Source: Tenrec ecaudatus
Taxonomy: Eukaryota > Chordata > Mammalia > Afrosoricida > Tenrecidae
NCBI RefSeq assembly: GCF_050624435.1
Contig: NC_134542.1
Coordinates: 111,583,677-111,647,676, forward strand
Reading direction: 5' to 3'
Length of the DNA: 64,000 bases
Shown: positions 60,371 to 64,000 of the stretch, piece by piece
How the letters are laid out: the number at the start of each line of letters is the position of its first letter
How positions within the stretch are numbered: position 1 is the stretch's first letter
Notes under the pieces: model-generated
Database searches by the model: none
Told to the model about the DNA's origin: nothing
The model's input: only the letters and a program-made list of their open reading frames with translations
Translations under genes and position numbers: made by a program

Positions 60371-62469
60371 CTATGAGTCCTATTTTTTTAAAGAGCCAGT
60401 TTGTTTGGGGTTTTAATTTTTCCTATAAAGAGAACATATCCATTTTTAAGTTATAGCCATCTTTTAATTTAGTTAACTTTGCCTCAAATCTAAGAAGACT
60501 GAGTCAAGCATTTAAAAACCTGCTTTGAATTTTTACCCATTAATGTAGTCATTTCTGATGGAGTCCAGTGACACCCAGTAAACAGACATGCTTTTCTCTC
60601 TTATAATATTTATTGATTAACTCTGAATAGACTCTATACTTTATGTTATTACTCCTATTGTATGGCAATTCAGTAATTAGATAAATGTGAAATACACTGG
60701 GGCTATTACTGATAAAATACAGCATATATTATTATTATAGCTATTTTGATGTGTTCCTGGAATCCATTGTCTCACTGATCCTCTGAGCTTATGTGTTAGA
60801 CTTTACATATATGGAGAGAGTTCTTGTGAAATTTAATGTTGCTCAATATACTACTATAAAGTGAAGAACTAGATGAATGAATGTGTGCATTTCCTAATTG
60901 TCTACTGCCTACATTTGTGGTAGATATGACAGACTTATGTGCCTATTAAAACCAGTGTATATGAACTGATGACTAAAATTAAGATTCGAGGTATCTTGAG
61001 GACCACCCACCTAGGAAACAAACAAACTGTTGTGATTAGTTATTAGTTTATTTCAGCAACTTCTCAAGAGAGATTTAGAGAAATTTCAGCTCTGCCTTAA
61101 AAACTTGGATTTATTGCTTGCTGAATAGTTCCACTGTGCACACATGTGTGAACATAGACACACGTGAAATGAGATTAATTTGAAGGAGTCAGTGTATTGC
61201 ATGACTAGAATACAGTTAACATTTTCCAAAAATTGAAGCTCAGCAGATTGGGTATGAACAGCACATTCACTGTCCTAGGTTTTTGACTGTGTTCGCCATG
61301 TGTGCCAGCACAGGGATGTACTTCCCGGAAAAGCCACGGCTGAACTGACTTGTGAATCAGGTGTCTTTCCATGGAGGCAAAGGTGTATCATAAGTCATTT
61401 CTGCCACAGCACTTGCCTTTTCTAGATTATAATTAGACAATTGATTTTGGTGGTTTCTTGTTTTGTATTTGTGTACTCATTGCGGAGTAGCCTCTGGGTG
61501 CATTAGCAATATCAACAAAGAAGAAGGGACTATCAATATTAAAGAGGAAAACAACTCAATGTGCTGCAAGAAGAAGTATAATGGGAAAACATCGCTTGCA
61601 ATCTTCAGGAGACTGCCCCTTTGAGAGAGGCCAAGTGAAAACCATGGTCTTAAAACTAACTCAGAAATCCCATTGAGAAGAAATGTGCTAGATTCAAAAT
61701 TGAATTTTCTGGGTTTAAAATCAAAATAAGTTCCTTCTCTCTTTGTATACTGCGTAAATCTGGGAGCCCTTATCAGAAATGACAATATTGATTTCACAAA
61801 AATTCCAGAGAGAGAGAGACATCATCACAAAGCTGACAAACAAGCAAACTTAGAAGAATTTGTGGAAAGAAAGATACTAGATTCTGGAATGACATATGAG
61901 GTACCCAAATACAGAACCACATATGATTGACATTTTTTAACATTTGAATTTATACTGTTAACTCAGACATTTTTTCAGTAATATTGATTGAAAACCAAGT
62001 GTTGGCTGTTAAATATCACAAGCATATATAACAGAAATAAGTATGTGCGTCTGTGATGTTTGGGAATAAGTCATGAAACACTGGCTCCTAAAAAAAACAA
62101 ATATGAGCCAGCTGTGAACTGCAACACATGAATTGTTGACTTAGTGCATAGCCTGGCTACATAGAAACTAGGTTATGTGTCCAAATAGTACCCTAGTACC
62201 AGGTATATTCGCCCCCTTGGATTCCACTTAAGTATTATTAAGCATTTTTCCCCACTAGGATGTTGCTCTTCCTCATTTTCCTGCAAACAGAGATGTAATT
62301 GTCTTCTCTAAACAAACATGTTCCCTCTCCAGCCATCTTGACTTGAATTTCCAGGAAGGCTTCCTTATCACACAGGTGAGAGTGGTTGCTAGATTGGGGT
62401 GACCTTAGCACAACTTTGATGGCACCAACTGAATAATCTTATCCCTCTCCCCAGAGCTTAAAACATTTA
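60371..62469. other. AT-rich low-repeat interval
   Basis: No gene or element recognised. The reverse strand is open for 106 codons at 61,477-61,797 without a known domain. Confidence 0.45.
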
Positions 62470-62670
62470 ACCCAGTGTGTAGTGATTACACATTGGACTT
62501 GTTAACTGCAAGGTCAGCAGTTCAAAACCATCAACCATATGCACAGCCCAAGGAGAAGGCTTTCTTCTTCTGTGAAAAGTTGCAAGCTTGGAGACTCACA
62601 GGATTAAGTTCTACATTGCCATATCATGTTGCTGTAAGTTAGCATTGACTAAATGGCAGTAGAAGTGATG
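62470..62670 (+). repeat. AfroSINE, sense
   Basis: The B-box region agttcaaaacc at 62,519-62,529 follows gttaactgcaaggtcagc. It ends gttagcattgactaaatgg. Confidence 0.85.
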
Positions 62671-62689
62671 CCCCAGGGGGATGATGGAT

Positions 62690-63330
62690 ATGAAATGATG
62701 ATGATGCCTCGAAGGTGAACCAGAGACATATAGAAACCATAATGCAAGAAGGGGTTTGTGGCTTGAACTTAATTCTAGCCCCAATCTAAGATCAGTTAGT
62801 TCTTACAAAAAGGCCCTGCTTGATGCTTGACTTCAGAAAGAGATCTTTGAAGGCATGGGTGCTATAGCAAAGTGTGGTAAAGAAACTAGATGGTGCCCAG
62901 CTATCAGAAAGAATAGCATCTGGGGTCTTAGAGGCTTATTCTCAAACAAGCATCCATCTAAGTGAGGTATCAACTAAGTCCACATGGAGTAAGCATTCCA
63001 GCCTGTGTGGAGCACATCAGCCTGTGTGATCCAAGGACTGTAAATAGCACAATCCATATCTAAAGAAGGGAATGGCATCAGAGCTTAAACTGTGAATACC
63101 TGGTTAACAGTTAGCTAGTGATGACAGTGGAAGACCAAAATCCATTTATAGGGTCCACCCATGGATTTAGCCTACAGTAAATTCAGAGTTGAGGGATGTG
63201 AATCACCTTGTTATCAGACAGAAAGCATTGCAATTTTGATTATGGCAGTCGTAGTTAGGTGAAAATGTAATGTCTCATCATTTGATCTCCCATTAGACCA
63301 ATTTTAAAGCTCTTTCCCTTAAAAAAAAAG
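62690..63330 (+). mobile_element. Element E relative (subfamily 2)
   Basis: gcaaagtgtggtaaag, ggtgcccagctatcag, gggtcttagaggctta and caaacaagcatccatctaag follow the 10.96-kb copy. It fades in A-rich sequence near 63,330 without AATAAA. Confidence 0.75.
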
Positions 63331-63369
63331 TGAAAGAGAAATACAGGAGAAGCCTATCTGACAATGGAC

Positions 63370-63860
63370 CAAGGATGCTCAAAGCCTTTCTAGCATGCAC
63401 AAAGCATTGGAAAAGGGACTGTTACAGATTTAACACACTATCATTTGATCTCCCTTATAATCCATTAATATAGTCTGTTTTCTGTTTGATTGAAATTTTT
63501 ATGTTTATTTTGTTATTCTTGTTAGTTTCTGTTATTGTTGCTTGTTTGCCTTTTAATGTTCCTCTGTATATGAAATAAAAATAAATAAATTCTCACTGCA
63601 ATCAAGTCAGTGCTGACTCATAATGACCCTACAGGGCAGGGTAGATGCAAAATAACGATGCTGCCTAGGCTCCTCAAATGAAATCCAGGATTTGTAAATC
63701 TATAGAGAGTAATTGAATTAATGGTTCCTGAGGGTAGAAGAGCAGAGGCTGGGGGGAAATGTGGAGCTAATACAACTCTTCTTGATAAGATTGAACGGCT
63801 GAATTGTATGATATGTGAATTATATAACAATGAAACTGTTGGGGATAAAAAACATATTAG
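63370..63860 (+). repeat. Unclassified repeat D, copy 2, holding an AfroSINE
   Basis: Block order matches 38,720-39,400 (gttattcttgttagttt, ctctgtatatgaaat, aatggttcctgagggta). A reverse AfroSINE piece at 63,597-63,665 (tgctgactcataatgaccct) interrupts it after the AAATAAATAAAT run. Confidence 0.7.
63597..63665 (-). repeat. AfroSINE fragment in repeat D
   Basis: caatcaagtcagtgctgact and ccctacagggcagggtaga identify a short reverse SINE. Repeat D resumes at tgaaatccagg. Confidence 0.75.
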
Positions 63861-64000
63861 TGGGGTTATCCAACAGCTGGAACTTGCAGTAATACATAAG
63901 TGAAGGTCATTTCAGGCATGACAAAGATATCTTCCAAAAGACAAAATGAACAGGATTATCCTGAAAGGTTCATGACAAGAAAGATAACATCTTATAAATT

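Overview
This window is repeat-rich, AT-rich mammalian nuclear DNA with no recognisable protein-coding gene. The repeats point to an afrotherian. There are more than twenty copies of a tRNA-headed SINE of the AfroSINE type, many fragments of an RTE-class LINE like the one abundant in elephants and tenrecs, L1 pieces, mariner-type DNA transposon remnants and two LTR-like units. The abundance of a roughly 2.1 kb noncoding poly(A) element, called element E here, makes me lean towards a tenrec or golden mole (Afrosoricida). That is recollection and inference, not something I could search. No splice-bounded exon, RNA gene, CpG island or CRISPR-like array could be supported. The longest open frames are pieces of transposons or frames crossing repeat boundaries.

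Layout. 1-7.2 kb: an L1 carries two element E insertions (731-2834, and a short tail-only copy at 3177-3378). Next to it is an RTE element whose 3' piece is inverted relative to the rest (3976-6890) and whose endonuclease region is split by a solo LTR-like unit (4429-5031). 7.6-12.1 kb: three more E or E-related copies and a 62-bp tandem duplication. 12.1-14.7 kb: low-repeat DNA. 14.7-23 kb: SINEs, nested E copies, a mariner remnant and an LTR-like unit. 23.3-27.1 kb: an RTE 3' half, then an old E copy interrupted by a younger E copy. 27.1-37 kb: mostly AT-rich DNA with a long TA repeat, SINEs, a reverse-strand mariner fragment and an E relative. 37-49 kb: RTE fragments on both strands, SINEs, a second mariner fragment, microsatellites and a second LTR-like unit. 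49.8-53 kb: SINE clusters. 53.3-57.7 kb: the most deeply nested block, a mariner remnant split by an L1 and followed by a reverse-strand RTE that holds two further insertions. 57.7-64 kb: SINEs, low-repeat DNA and E-related repeats.

The pieces do not form a pathway; the shared story is retrotransposition. Element E ends in AATAAA plus an A-rich tail and is flanked by 13-16 bp target duplications that usually begin with A residues. That is how L1 machinery inserts RNA, so E is probably a non-autonomous element mobilised by L1. Nesting gives an order: RTE and mariner are old, L1 and AfroSINE are mixed, and E is the youngest. E has been inserted into L1, RTE, AfroSINE and an older E copy.
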